Below the pieces are notes generated by a model that saw only the letters and a program-made list of their open reading frames with translations, did not search any database and was not told the origin of the DNA. Below are positions 16,606 through 24,937 of a DNA stretch of 64,000 nt, piece by piece; the stretch's first letter is position 1; each line of letters opens with the position of its first letter. Location: contig NZ_CP082161.1 of NCBI RefSeq assembly GCF_023101665.1, positions 4,464,001-4,528,000 of the forward strand, in the 5' to 3' direction. Position numbers and translations under genes: made by a program. The stretch is from Bradyrhizobium sp. 195. GTDB lineage: Bacteria > Pseudomonadota > Alphaproteobacteria > Rhizobiales > Xanthobacteraceae.

Positions 16606-17760
16606 ATGAGCCAGTCGCCCCGAAACGCGCCGTCCGCGCTGCGTTACAGGCTTGCCCCTGATCCGGCCGCCAAGGCCGCGCTGGAGGCGACGTTCAGGGC
16701 ATATGACCGCATGATGGAGATCCTCGACGAGGTCGCGCGGAGCCACAATGTCGGTTCCAACGTCGTGCTGCTGCATGCCCACGCCTACGACCCGATCCGC
16801 AAACAGACCGCGCTGCCGTCGCGCCTGGTGACGCTGGGCCTGCGCGACCGCGCCGAATATCGCGCGGCGCAGGGCCGTCGTCTGCCGCTCGACGACAAGC
16901 TCGCCAAGATCAAGGGCCCGGCCACCATTTCGATTGCGACCGTGCAAGGGCGCTTCAGCGTGCCGTTCGACTATGCCGGCTATGCCGAGGGCTGGGGGCA
17001 GAGCGTGCCGGCGCGTCTGATCCGCACTGACGACGGTTTCGAAGTTCACTACGGCGTCACGCCGAACAGTCTGCCAGAGGAGGAGAACGCTATGGATACC
17101 ATCGCTGCCGCTCCCGAAAATTTCCTGTCCCGGGTCGGACGCCTGATCGCCGGGATCGCCTATGACGCGATCGAGCAGGCGGAAGGCAAAAACAAGCTTG
17201 GGGTGGTCGGACAGGCCATCCGCGAGATCGAGCGCGCCGAGAGCGAGGCGCGCGATGCGCTCGGCGCTGCGCGTGCCGAGGAATACCGCCTCAACGCGCG
17301 CCGCACCGAGATCGAGCGCGAGATGGTCGATCTCGCGCCCAAGATCGAAGGGGCGATCACCGACGGGCGCGACGACCTCGCCCGCGCCGGCATCGCGCGG
17401 CAGATGGATCTGGAGGCGCAGTTCGAGGTGCTGTCCCGCGCCATCGACGAGAACAACGAGAAGATCGAGCAATGCGTCACGTCGCTGCGTGCGGTGCTGT
17501 CGGCACTTCAGGACGCCGAGCAGCGCCGCGCCGATCTTGAAAAGAGTGAGGCGGCCGCAAGCCATCAGGCCTCGACGTCGCCCCGTAAACAGGGCGGCAG
17601 CTCTGCGGCGGCGAAGGCGTTGCGGGCGGGCAGGGCGGTGGCGCGAGCCACCGGCGTGCCGCCGGGCATCCCGTATTCGAGCGACATCGACGAACTCAGC
17701 ACGCTCCATCGCGACAAGGAAATTGCGGCGAGGCTGGCGCGGCTGAAGTCACGCTCCTGA
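16606..17760 (+). CDS. PspA/IM30-like protein with an N-terminal TnpB-like (wedge/REC, no nuclease) domain
   Basis: 384 residues from the ATG at 16606 (GTG at 16597 possible; neither has a good ribosome site). Residues ~11-155 resemble the N-terminal half of TnpB from IS200/IS605 elements: LRYRLAPDP plus an amphipathic helix, LPSRLVTLGLRD, then LPLDDKLAKIKG, ISIATVQGRFSVPF and a closing strand FEVHYGV, in TnpB order. There is no RuvC or zinc-ribbon part. Residues ~171-310 are a charged coiled coil of PspA type (FLSRVGRLIAGIAYDAIEQ, then long alternating helices). The tail is basic and ends in ARLARLKSRS. An AGGAGG at 17078-17083 lies 8 nt before an in-frame ATG at 17092 (Met163), so PspA alone may be translated too. 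It leads an operon with YqiJ- and YqiK-like genes, a known PspA/flotillin membrane-stress association. The PspA call is firm; the TnpB-like call is by eye. Confidence 0.72.
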   Translation: MSQSPRNAPSALRYRLAPDPAAKAALEATFRAYDRMMEILDEVARSHNVGSNVVLLHAHAYDPIRKQTALPSRLVTLGLRDRAEYRAAQGRRLPLDDKLAKIKGPATISIATVQGRFSVPFDYAGYAEGWGQSVPARLIRTDDGFEVHYGVTPNSLPEEENAMDTIAAAPENFLSRVGRLIAGIAYDAIEQAEGKNKLGVVGQAIREIERAESEARDALGAARAEEYRLNARRTEIEREMVDLAPKIEGAITDGRDDLARAGIARQMDLEAQFEVLSRAIDENNEKIEQCVTSLRAVLSALQDAEQRRADLEKSEAAASHQASTSPRKQGGSSAAAKALRAGRAVARATGVPPGIPYSSDIDELSTLHRDKEIAARLARLKSRS

Positions 17761-17770
17761 GTACCGCGTC

Positions 17771-18430
17771 ATGAGCGCTCTGCTCGAACACGTCATGTCA
17801 CCGGAGGTCAGGCCGTTCGCGATCGCGGCGGCCATGATCCTCATCGTCGGCTCGATCGAGGTGGTCTCGATGCTGGTCGGGGCTTCCCTGAGCGAAATGC
17901 TCGGCACCAACATCGACTTCGGCCATCCCAGCGACAATGGCGTGATCAACGCCATCTCCTGGATCAATGTCGGCGGCGTGCCGCTCTTGATCTTCCTGCT
18001 GCTCCTGCTCGGCGCGTTCTCCATCACCGGCTTTCTGATCCAGGACATCGCGCGGATGCTGGCCGGTCCCTTGCCGGCCTCGGTCGCCTCGGTCGGGGCC
18101 GTCGTGGTGTCGGTTCCGATGGTCCGTGCGGCCAGCAGGGCCATCGCGCGGGTCATTCCCAAGGATGAAAGCTACGCCGTCGGCCTCGGCGATCTCGTCG
18201 GCCGCATCGGCGAGGTCGTCATCGGCCCGCTCGACCAGGGACCGCCCGGCCGCGTCAGCGTCGCCGATATCCACGGCAACCGCCATTTCGTCTGGGCGGT
18301 CGCCGCGCCGTCGTCAGCACCCCTGCCGCAGGGAACCATGGTCCTACTGGTCGACCGCGACGGCACCCGCTTCGTCGCAGTGAAGGCCGACGATGAACTT
18401 AAGCCGTCCAAGCCACCTCTAAGCAGCTAG
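17771..18430 (+). CDS. YqiJ-like inner-membrane protein with OB-fold domain
   Basis: 219 residues. Two long hydrophobic segments (about residues 15-42 and 70-95) and a third near 100-115 lead into a soluble C-terminal β-rich part containing GDLVGRIGEVVIGPLDQG and RVSVADIHGNRHFVWA, like the OB-fold (NfeD-related) domain of YqiJ. Such proteins anchor flotillin-type SPFH proteins in membrane microdomains. It lies 10 bp after the PspA-like gene and 23 bp before the flotillin gene, so the three are surely co-transcribed. Confidence 0.82.
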   Translation: MSALLEHVMSPEVRPFAIAAAMILIVGSIEVVSMLVGASLSEMLGTNIDFGHPSDNGVINAISWINVGGVPLLIFLLLLLGAFSITGFLIQDIARMLAGPLPASVASVGAVVVSVPMVRAASRAIARVIPKDESYAVGLGDLVGRIGEVVIGPLDQGPPGRVSVADIHGNRHFVWAVAAPSSAPLPQGTMVLLVDRDGTRFVAVKADDELKPSKPPLSS

Positions 18431-18453
18431 CAGTTCATTCATTGGAGAAAGTC

Positions 18454-20148
18454 ATGTTCGACATCGCAGTCCCGGCCATGATCGGCGTCGCGCTGATCGT
18501 CGTCCTCGGGATCGTCTTCACCATCCTCTACAAGCGCGCCACGCGTGATGAAGCCTTCGTGCGCACCGGACTCGGTGGCAAGAAGGTCGTGCTCGACGGC
18601 GGCGCCATGATCCTGCCGATCTTCCACTCCTATGCCAGCGTCAATCTGAAGACGCTGCGGCTCACCGTGGAACGCAAGGAGCGGGAATCCCTGATCACCA
18701 GGGACCGCCTGCGCGTCGACATCGTGGCCGAGTTCTATGTGCGCGTCCGCCCCGACGATGAGAGTATCGCGCTTGCGAGCCAGACGCTGGGTGCACTGAC
18801 CAATGACGCCGAAGCCCTGCGCAACCAGGTCGAGGCGAAATTCGTCGACGGCCTGCGCTCGGTGGCGGCGACCATGAGCATCCTCGAGCTCCAGGAGAAG
18901 CGCTCGGACTTCGTCAAGCATGTGCAGGCGACAGTCGAGTCCGACGTCAAATCCAACGGCCTCGAGCTCGAATCCGTGTCGCTCACAAAGCTCGACCAGA
19001 CCGACGTCAAGTTCTTCAACCCGGAAAACTTCTTCGACGCCGAGGGCCTGACCCAATTGAAGACGGTCACCGAGACCCGGCGGCGCGACCGCAATGCCAT
19101 TGTGCGCGACAACGAGGTGGCGATTGCGCAAAAGGACCTCGAGGCGCGCCAGCAAACCCTCGGGATCGAACGGACCAAGAAGGAAGCGGAGCTCTCCCAG
19201 GAGCGCGACATCGCCAACAAGACCGCAAGCACCCGGGCCGAGGTCGCGACCGCCACGCAGACCGCGCGCCTCACCGAGGAAAATGCCCGCATCGACACCG
19301 ACCGAGCCGTCGCCGAGAAGGAGGCCGGCGCCAAGCAGGTCAAGGAAACCGCGGTGATCGAGTCGGATCTGGCGATCAACAAGCGCAAGACCGACGCTCA
19401 GCGCGAGATCCAGATCGCCACACAGGAAAACGAGATCCAGATCGCCGCCAAGAGCAAGCAGACCTCGGAAGCCGTCACCGAAGCCAAGGCCGCCGAAGCG
19501 CTCGCAGTCTCTGCGGAGGAAAAGGTCGTCACCGCGCGTGCGGTCGAGGTCGCCGATCGTGCCCGTCTGACCCAGGTGCTGGCCGCGCGCACCGAGGCCG
19601 AACGCAAATCGACCGAGCTGATCGTTGCGGCGGAGGCCGAGAAGAAGGCTTCGCTCGATCGCGCCGAGGCCGTCAAGACGCTGGCCACCGCCGAAGCCGA
19701 GTCCAACAAGATCAAGGCCGTCGGCGTCCGCAACATCGGTGAGGCCGAGGCCGCCGTCATCACCATGAAGAACGAGGCGCAGAACAAGCTCGGCAGCAAC
19801 GTCATCGACTTCGAGATCGCCAAGAAGCGGATCGAGACGATGCCGTCGGCGCTGGCCGAGATGGTCAAGCCTATCGCCAACCTCAAGGACGTCCGCATCC
19901 TGCACACCGGCGGCGCATTCGGCGGCAACGGCGCCGGCGGAGGCAATGTCGGCTTTGGCGAAGGACTCGCCGGCGAGCTGCTCAAGGTGCACGCGCTGCG
20001 TCCGATGATCGACGAGATCCTGCGCCAGGGCGGCTTTGCGCCGGGCGATGATCCCGTGCAGGCGCTGGTCGGCGCCGTGACCGGGAAGAGCAATGGCGCT
20101 GCCGTGCCTGCGCCGGCGCCGGAAAAGACAAACGCCGCCGATCTATGA
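18454..20148 (+). CDS. flotillin-like SPFH protein (YqiK family)
   Basis: 564 residues from the ATG at 18454, chosen because GGAG stands 7 nt upstream; a TTG at 18442 is also in frame. One N-terminal membrane segment (about 5-27) is followed by an SPFH/band-7 domain beginning RTGLGGKKVVLDGGAMILPI, then a long Ala/Glu/Lys coiled coil (about 210-430) typical of flotillins. The C-terminal part holds a Gly-rich patch (GGAFGGNGAGGGNVGFGEG). Flotillins scaffold membrane microdomains and, with PspA-type partners, are tied to envelope stress. Last gene of the three-gene operon. Confidence 0.9.
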   Translation: MFDIAVPAMIGVALIVVLGIVFTILYKRATRDEAFVRTGLGGKKVVLDGGAMILPIFHSYASVNLKTLRLTVERKERESLITRDRLRVDIVAEFYVRVRPDDESIALASQTLGALTNDAEALRNQVEAKFVDGLRSVAATMSILELQEKRSDFVKHVQATVESDVKSNGLELESVSLTKLDQTDVKFFNPENFFDAEGLTQLKTVTETRRRDRNAIVRDNEVAIAQKDLEARQQTLGIERTKKEAELSQERDIANKTASTRAEVATATQTARLTEENARIDTDRAVAEKEAGAKQVKETAVIESDLAINKRKTDAQREIQIATQENEIQIAAKSKQTSEAVTEAKAAEALAVSAEEKVVTARAVEVADRARLTQVLAARTEAERKSTELIVAAEAEKKASLDRAEAVKTLATAEAESNKIKAVGVRNIGEAEAAVITMKNEAQNKLGSNVIDFEIAKKRIETMPSALAEMVKPIANLKDVRILHTGGAFGGNGAGGGNVGFGEGLAGELLKVHALRPMIDEILRQGGFAPGDDPVQALVGAVTGKSNGAAVPAPAPEKTNAADL

Positions 20149-20355
20149 ATGCCCGTTCATTGCTGCGGAGAATTCGAATCGATAAACAGGCTCGGCGCGT
20201 CTCGCGTCGCGCAACGTCCCGGAGTGCAGATCGATCGTGTCCTGAACCTTTCGATCGCGCTCCGGACGTGTCTCGAGGCAACGCCTTTTGTTGCCGCGGC
20301 GCCTGCGCCGATCGACGCCAGGCGCTGAGGCCTGTTTCGATCGGAGGATTTTCAC

Positions 20356-20724
20356 ATGAAGTATTTTCTGTCTGGATTGATCGCGATCGGTCTTTCGATC
20401 GCCGCCATGCCGTCGTTCGCAGCCGACGCCCGCAACGTTACCATCGTCAACGAGACCGGCTATGCCATCAAATTCCTGGGCTTCAACGCGCCGGATGATG
20501 GTCTGGACGAGTGGGACAATGAGCTCGACAAGGTGCTTCAGAACCAGGCCAGCACCTATGTCGAGTTCGACGAGGACGACGAGGGCTGCGTCTGGAATAT
20601 CCGCGTCGACTGGCAGAGCTACGACCAGGCGGTGCTCTGGAAGAACGTCAATCTCTGCAAGATGACCGCGCTTCGGCTGCGCTACGACCCCGGCACCAAG
20701 ACCACCTCGTTCCTCGCGGAATAA
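20356..20724 (+). CDS. small exported protein of unknown function, 122 aa
   Basis: Starts at an ATG with GGAGG 8 nt upstream. Residues 1-22 form a clear signal peptide (MKYFLSGLIAIGLSIAAMPS, then FAADA with cleavage after AFA). The mature ~100 residues are acidic and β-rich (NVTIVNETGYAIKFLGFN, YVEFDEDDEGC) with two cysteines (EGCVWNI and NLCKMT) that could bond. The 207 bp separating it from the flotillin gene contain no gene. I recognise it only as a recurrent rhizobial periplasmic protein without assigned role. Confidence 0.72.
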   Translation: MKYFLSGLIAIGLSIAAMPSFAADARNVTIVNETGYAIKFLGFNAPDDGLDEWDNELDKVLQNQASTYVEFDEDDEGCVWNIRVDWQSYDQAVLWKNVNLCKMTALRLRYDPGTKTTSFLAE

Positions 20725-20858
20725 CGATTGGCCCGTATGGCCGGAGGAGGGGCCGCTCGGCCCTTCCTCAGGCACGTTGCGGATGATGACGAATTCGTCT
20801 TTGCAAGCGCAAGCGGCTTTGTTATACGCAGCCGCGCGCGAACGACTGGTTCGCCTTT

Positions 20859-20933
20859 TCCTCGGTAGCTCAGCGGTAGAGCATCCGACTGTTAATCGGA
20901 TGGTCGCTGGTTCGAATCCAGCCCGGGGAGCCA
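20859..20933 (+). tRNA. tRNA-Asn (GTT)
   Basis: A 75-nt cloverleaf. The acceptor TCCTCGG (20859-20865) pairs with CCGGGGA (20923-20929) with one G-T pair, followed by G and an encoded CCA. The anticodon stem-loop CCGACTGTTAATCGG gives anticodon GTT, and the T arm has GGTTCGAATCC. No integrase or attachment-site duplication is visible beside it. Confidence 0.96.
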
Positions 20934-21146
20934 AATTCTACCGCAAATTCAATGACTTGTGATCGCGCCCTCAGGCGGCGCACGACCTTGTTGCATTGAA
21001 TTCTGATCAGCGTGTTCGGGGTCCCTGGCTGGAATCGCCTTCAAGCAGATGTGTGCATGGGCCCCGTCGCGCCATGCGGGCGGCCCCAAATCGACTCAAT
21101 TGAAATCGAGCTTCGCGACTGCCGGATTTTTACGGAGCTGATTCCC

Positions 21147-21320
21147 ATGCCAGACATCCAGGTCGACCACATGGCCCCCTCGATTCTGCCGGCCGACATT
21201 CCCGAGCTCAGCGACGACGAATGTCTCGCCTGTCTGGCGCGTGCGGTCGAGACACCCGAGTCAGCGCGGCTGGACGAGGTCGCGGCTCTGATCGGCCGCC
21301 TCGCCGTGGCGATCGAATAA
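21147..21320 (+). CDS. small acidic protein, 57 aa, unknown function
   Basis: The frame is longer upstream (from 21012), but the ATG at 21147 has GGAG 9 nt before it and begins the only coherent part: MPDIQVDHMAPSILPADIPE, then an acidic helix with a Cys pair (DDECLACLARAVE) and a hydrophobic end (AALIGRLAVAIE). No family recognised. It lies between tRNA-Asn and pcm. Confidence 0.45.
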   Translation: MPDIQVDHMAPSILPADIPELSDDECLACLARAVETPESARLDEVAALIGRLAVAIE

Positions 21321-21486
21321 TCCGTTCCACCCCCTGACGCGGTAAGATGCGGACGCCTTAGCCCCAAAAGCCTTGGCACAAAAGCCTTGGCCCCACAGGG
21401 CTAACGGCCGTTGCGTTTTGGCCGGCCATGTTCCAAAGATGCCGCCAACTTTGGTTCGCGGCATCGCCGCATTGCAGGGTCCGCAA

Positions 21487-22149
21487 ATGTCCGGTTTTTC
21501 GACCGCGCGCCTCAAAATGGTCGATGGCCAGGTGCGCACCAGTGACGTCACCGACCGTCGTGTTCTCGATGCCATGCTTACGGTTCCGCGCGAGGCCTTT
21601 GTGCCGGCAGGCCGGCAGGCGCTGGCCTATCTCGATCTCGACCTCGACGTGAGCGAGGGCGCAGACAAGCGCTTCCTGATCAAGCCGCAGCTGACCGGCA
21701 AGCTGCTTCAGGCCGCCGAAATCGGGGAGGGTGACAACGTGCTGGTGGTCGGCTGCGCCACGGGATACCTCGCGGCGCTGACAGCCAAGCTGGCGCGCCA
21801 GGTCACCGCAACGGAATGCGATTCGGCCCTGGCCGCGAAGGCCAAGGATGCCGTCGCTGCCCTGGGGCTTGCCAATGTGACCTGCAAGGCCGCAGCCTGC
21901 ACCGAAGGCGATCCTTCCGCTGCTCCCTATGACGTGATTATCCTCAATGGCGCCGCCGAGGTGACGCCGGAGGCGCTGCTCGGGCAGCTGAAGGAGGGCG
22001 GGCGTCTAGTGGGGGTTTCGGCCGAATCCAGGCCGCCCCGGGCCATGATCGTGACACATACCCATGGTGAATTCGGTCATCGGACCCTGTTTGACGCCGC
22101 CGCTCCGGTCCTTCCCGGCCTGGCGCGGACTGCCGCCTTCGTCTTCTGA
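21487..22149 (+). CDS. pcm: protein-L-isoaspartate O-methyltransferase family protein
   Basis: 220 residues from the ATG at 21487; the open frame to 21373 reads improbable sequence. SAM-dependent methyltransferase of the PCMT family, which repairs isoaspartyl residues in damaged proteins. It has the N-terminal region RLKMVDGQVRTSDVTDRRVLDAM and the SAM-binding motif VLVVGCATGYLAALTAKLA followed by TATECD. The catalytic-loop signature of E. coli Pcm is not obvious, so this is the shorter alphaproteobacterial type often found before tolC, and repair activity is less certain than the fold. Confidence 0.83.
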   Translation: MSGFSTARLKMVDGQVRTSDVTDRRVLDAMLTVPREAFVPAGRQALAYLDLDLDVSEGADKRFLIKPQLTGKLLQAAEIGEGDNVLVVGCATGYLAALTAKLARQVTATECDSALAAKAKDAVAALGLANVTCKAAACTEGDPSAAPYDVIILNGAAEVTPEALLGQLKEGGRLVGVSAESRPPRAMIVTHTHGEFGHRTLFDAAAPVLPGLARTAAFVF

Positions 22150-22334
22150 CAGCTCAAAGCTCATAAAATCCCGTTCTGAATCAGAAGTGTGGCCGGGATG
22201 CTGCACGTGAAGAGTTTCCACCGAGAACTACTCTGGGGTGGTTCCGTCGCGCTTGACCGCGTCCTATGTTGCAGCGGGGCAGCGACTCCACTCGTAGACG
22301 GTACCCAGCTCGCGGGCACGAGCCGGGCGTTAGA

Positions 22335-23738
22335 ATGAACGGAATTTTTGGGATGCATGGGGTGAAGCTCTTCACCGGAGCTGCGGTTTCGGTCCTGCTG
22401 CTGTCGCTAGCCGGGCCGGCGCCTGCCTTGGCGGATACGATCGAGTCCGCACTGGTGCGCGCCTATCAGAACAATCCGCAGCTCAACGCACAGCGCGCCC
22501 AGGTGCGCTCGACTGACGAAAACGTGCCGCAGGCCTTGTCGGGCTATCGCCCGAAGGTCTCGCTGACTGCGAGCGGTGGTTACCAGTACTCGGACTTCAA
22601 GAGTGCCTCCACCAGCGATCCGGTCAACGGTAAAGGCTATCCCCGAAGCGCAAGCCTGACTGCTTCCCAGACACTCTACAACGGCAACCAGACTGCCAAC
22701 CGGACGCGCGCCGCGGAGAGTCAGGTTTCCGGCTCCCGCGAAGCGCTGCGCAGCCTCGATCAAAGCGTGCTGCTCCAGGCCGCCACGACCTACATGGATT
22801 ATCTGCGCGACTCGGCCACGCTCGAAGTTCAGCGCAGCAACGTGCGGGTGCTCGAGCAGACGCTGAAGCAGACCCGTGACCGCTTCAATGTCGGCGAAGT
22901 GACGCGCACCGACGTTGCGCAATCGGAAGCACAGCTGGCGGCCGGCAGGACGCAGGCCCTTACCGCGGAAGCAAACCTCACCACGACGCGCGCGAACTTC
23001 CGCCGCATCATCGGCAACGAGCCGACGAACCTTGCACCTGGCTCGCCTGTCGATCGCTTCCTGCCCGCGACGCTTGCCGCCGCAGTCGAGCTCGGCCTCG
23101 TCGAACATCCCAACGTCACGGCTGCAATGTTCGGCATCGACGTCAATTTCTTGCAGGTCAAGGTCGCCGAGGGCGCTCTGCTGCCGACCGTCTCCCTGCA
23201 GGCGGCTGTCACCCAGTCCTACGAACAGTCCTTGATTCAGTACCGTTCGTTCAACGCATCCGCGATCGCGCAGGTGTCGGTGCCGATTTATCAGGGCGGT
23301 AGCGAATATTCGCTGATCCGCCAGTCCAAGGAAAACCTGGCGCAGCAGCGTCTCAACCTCGAAACGACGCGCGACCAGACCCGTGCGACCGTGGTGCAGT
23401 GGTGGGGTTCGTTGCAGGCCGGCAAGGCGCAGGTGCAGTCCGCGCAGGCGCAGGTGACGGCATCCGAGATCGCGCTGAACGGCGTGCGCGAAGAAGCCAA
23501 GGCCGGTCAGCGTACCACCCTCGACGTGCTCAACGCGCAGCAGGCGCTGGTCAATGCGCGCGTTGCACTGGTGACCGCGCAGCACGACCGGGTCGTTGCA
23601 TCCTATAACGTCCTTGCTGCCGTCGGCCGTCTGGCGCCGCAGGTCCTCGGCCTTGGGACCACGGTTTATGATCCCAGCGTTCACTACCATCAGGTCCGCG
23701 ACAGCTGGGCCGGCGTGCGCACGCCTGACGGACGCTGA
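22335..23738 (+). CDS. tolC: TolC-family outer-membrane efflux/secretion channel
   Basis: 467 residues from the ATG at 22335. A signal peptide (VKLFTGAAVSVLLLSLAGPA, cut near ALA-DT) precedes the duplicated OEP repeat: TIESALVRAYQNNPQLNAQR, RDRFNVGEVTRTDVAQSEAQ in the first half and VREEAKAGQRTTLDVLNAQQ in the second. TolC forms a trimeric channel serving several export systems, including RND pumps and type I secretion. It is distinct from the NodT-type lipoprotein at 3084 (no lipobox). Confidence 0.93.
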   Translation: MNGIFGMHGVKLFTGAAVSVLLLSLAGPAPALADTIESALVRAYQNNPQLNAQRAQVRSTDENVPQALSGYRPKVSLTASGGYQYSDFKSASTSDPVNGKGYPRSASLTASQTLYNGNQTANRTRAAESQVSGSREALRSLDQSVLLQAATTYMDYLRDSATLEVQRSNVRVLEQTLKQTRDRFNVGEVTRTDVAQSEAQLAAGRTQALTAEANLTTTRANFRRIIGNEPTNLAPGSPVDRFLPATLAAAVELGLVEHPNVTAAMFGIDVNFLQVKVAEGALLPTVSLQAAVTQSYEQSLIQYRSFNASAIAQVSVPIYQGGSEYSLIRQSKENLAQQRLNLETTRDQTRATVVQWWGSLQAGKAQVQSAQAQVTASEIALNGVREEAKAGQRTTLDVLNAQQALVNARVALVTAQHDRVVASYNVLAAVGRLAPQVLGLGTTVYDPSVHYHQVRDSWAGVRTPDGR

Positions 23739-23752
23739 TTCCCCGTCGTCAT

Positions 23753-23786
23753 CCGATCGGCCTCGCGAACAGCCGAGGCCGATCGG
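23753..23786 (+). terminator. hairpin after tolC
   Basis: A perfect 13-bp inverted repeat, CCGATCGGCCTCG with CGAGGCCGATCGG around an 8-base loop, 15 bp after the tolC stop. The stem is strong, but the following bases (CGCTTTGCTTGC) give only a weak T run. The rest of the 305-bp gap to popZ shows nothing else I can name. Confidence 0.6.
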
Positions 23787-24043
23787 CGCTTTGCTTGCAA
23801 TCATCAAAATCCCTGACATAGCCTTGCCAAGACAATGCGGGTCGATTCGCCCCGCGTTGATGCCGTATGCGTAAAGCTTGAGTGCCGGGGGCAGGGACGC
23901 ACCGCTGCACGTTGAGCCGTGATCTGGGGACAAGTCGGGCTGCCGCGACGAAAATGTCGGGCCGCTCGTTGCGGAACCGGCCAATCCTGTCGTGCTTGGT
24001 GTAAAACAGCGCATGCGAGGGCGTTGATGATGTGGAGTCGGAG

Positions 24044-24811
24044 ATGACGCAGCCTGCAAAGGTCACAGAACCCTCGATGGAGGAGATTCTGGCCTCGATC
24101 CGGCGCATTATTGCCGACGATGAGGCCAAGCCGCCGCCGGCTGAGACCGCCAAGCCCGAGAAAGCCGCGGCACCGGCCGCGCCGCCAAAGCCGCAGGCGA
24201 TGAACGACATTCCGCCATCCAAGGTCGCACCGGCCAAGCCGGCCGCCGAGAAGCCCGCTCCAGCCCCGGCCGCAAAGCCGGCACCGGCGCCGCCACCCGC
24301 GGCGGAAGCATCGCCAAACAGCCAGGACGACATCGACGCGCTGCTGGCGGGGCTCGATGCGGCCACGCCTGCGCCCGAGGTCCGCGCGCCCGAGCCTGAG
24401 CCTGAGCCCGAACCCGACGTGCTCGAATTGACCGACGAGATGGCGATGGATCCGACGCCGCCTCCGCCGCCACCGAGCTTCCGCAAGGTTGAGCCGCGCG
24501 ACGATCTCGAATTCGCCGAATCGCCTCCGCCGCGTCCAACGCCGCCACCGTCCTACGCGCCGGTGGACTTCGAAGCCCCGCCGCTGCCGCCGCAGCAGCC
24601 GATCCTCGCGCAGTCGACGGTCTCGGCGGTCGAATCCGCCTTCAACTCCCTGGCCCATACGGTGCTAAGCAGCAATGCGCGGACGCTGGAGGATCTGGTC
24701 AAGGAGATGCTGCGTCCGATGCTGAAATCCTGGCTCGATGACAACCTTCCGGGCCTGGTTGAACGCATCGTGAAGGCCGAAATCGAGCGAGTCTCGCGCG
24801 GCGGCCGCTGA
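24044..24811 (+). CDS. popZ: PopZ-like polar organizing protein (DUF2497)
   Basis: 255 residues from the ATG at 24044 (a GTG at 24032 is also in frame). Three-part layout as in PopZ: an N-terminal helix TEPSMEEILASIRRIIADDE, a long Pro/Ala/Glu-rich disordered linker (about residues 28-185), and a C-terminal helical assembly region SAFNSLAHTVLSSNARTLED with EMLRPMLKSWLDDNLPGLVE. PopZ condenses at cell poles in alphaproteobacteria and tethers the chromosome origin region. Its place directly before valS is typical of the order Hyphomicrobiales. Confidence 0.9.
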   Translation: MTQPAKVTEPSMEEILASIRRIIADDEAKPPPAETAKPEKAAAPAAPPKPQAMNDIPPSKVAPAKPAAEKPAPAPAAKPAPAPPPAAEASPNSQDDIDALLAGLDAATPAPEVRAPEPEPEPEPDVLELTDEMAMDPTPPPPPPSFRKVEPRDDLEFAESPPPRPTPPPSYAPVDFEAPPLPPQQPILAQSTVSAVESAFNSLAHTVLSSNARTLEDLVKEMLRPMLKSWLDDNLPGLVERIVKAEIERVSRGGR

Positions 24812-24937
24812 GACGGGCGTTCGGCCCCGATATAGCCCTGCTCCCAGGGCATATTCGGCCTGCGGATCGGGCCGAATGCCCTTTGCCGCTGAGCTTCCCG
24901 TTGACTTGACCCGCACACGCGGCTTTCTAGCAGCCCC

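Noticed and set aside
20215..20266. Inverted repeat GTCCCGGAG...CTCCGGAC after the flotillin gene as terminator
   Set aside because: Arms are short and imperfect with a long loop and no T run.
20859..20933. tRNA-Asn as an integration site
   Set aside because: No integrase gene and no repeated 3' tRNA segment within the following kilobases.
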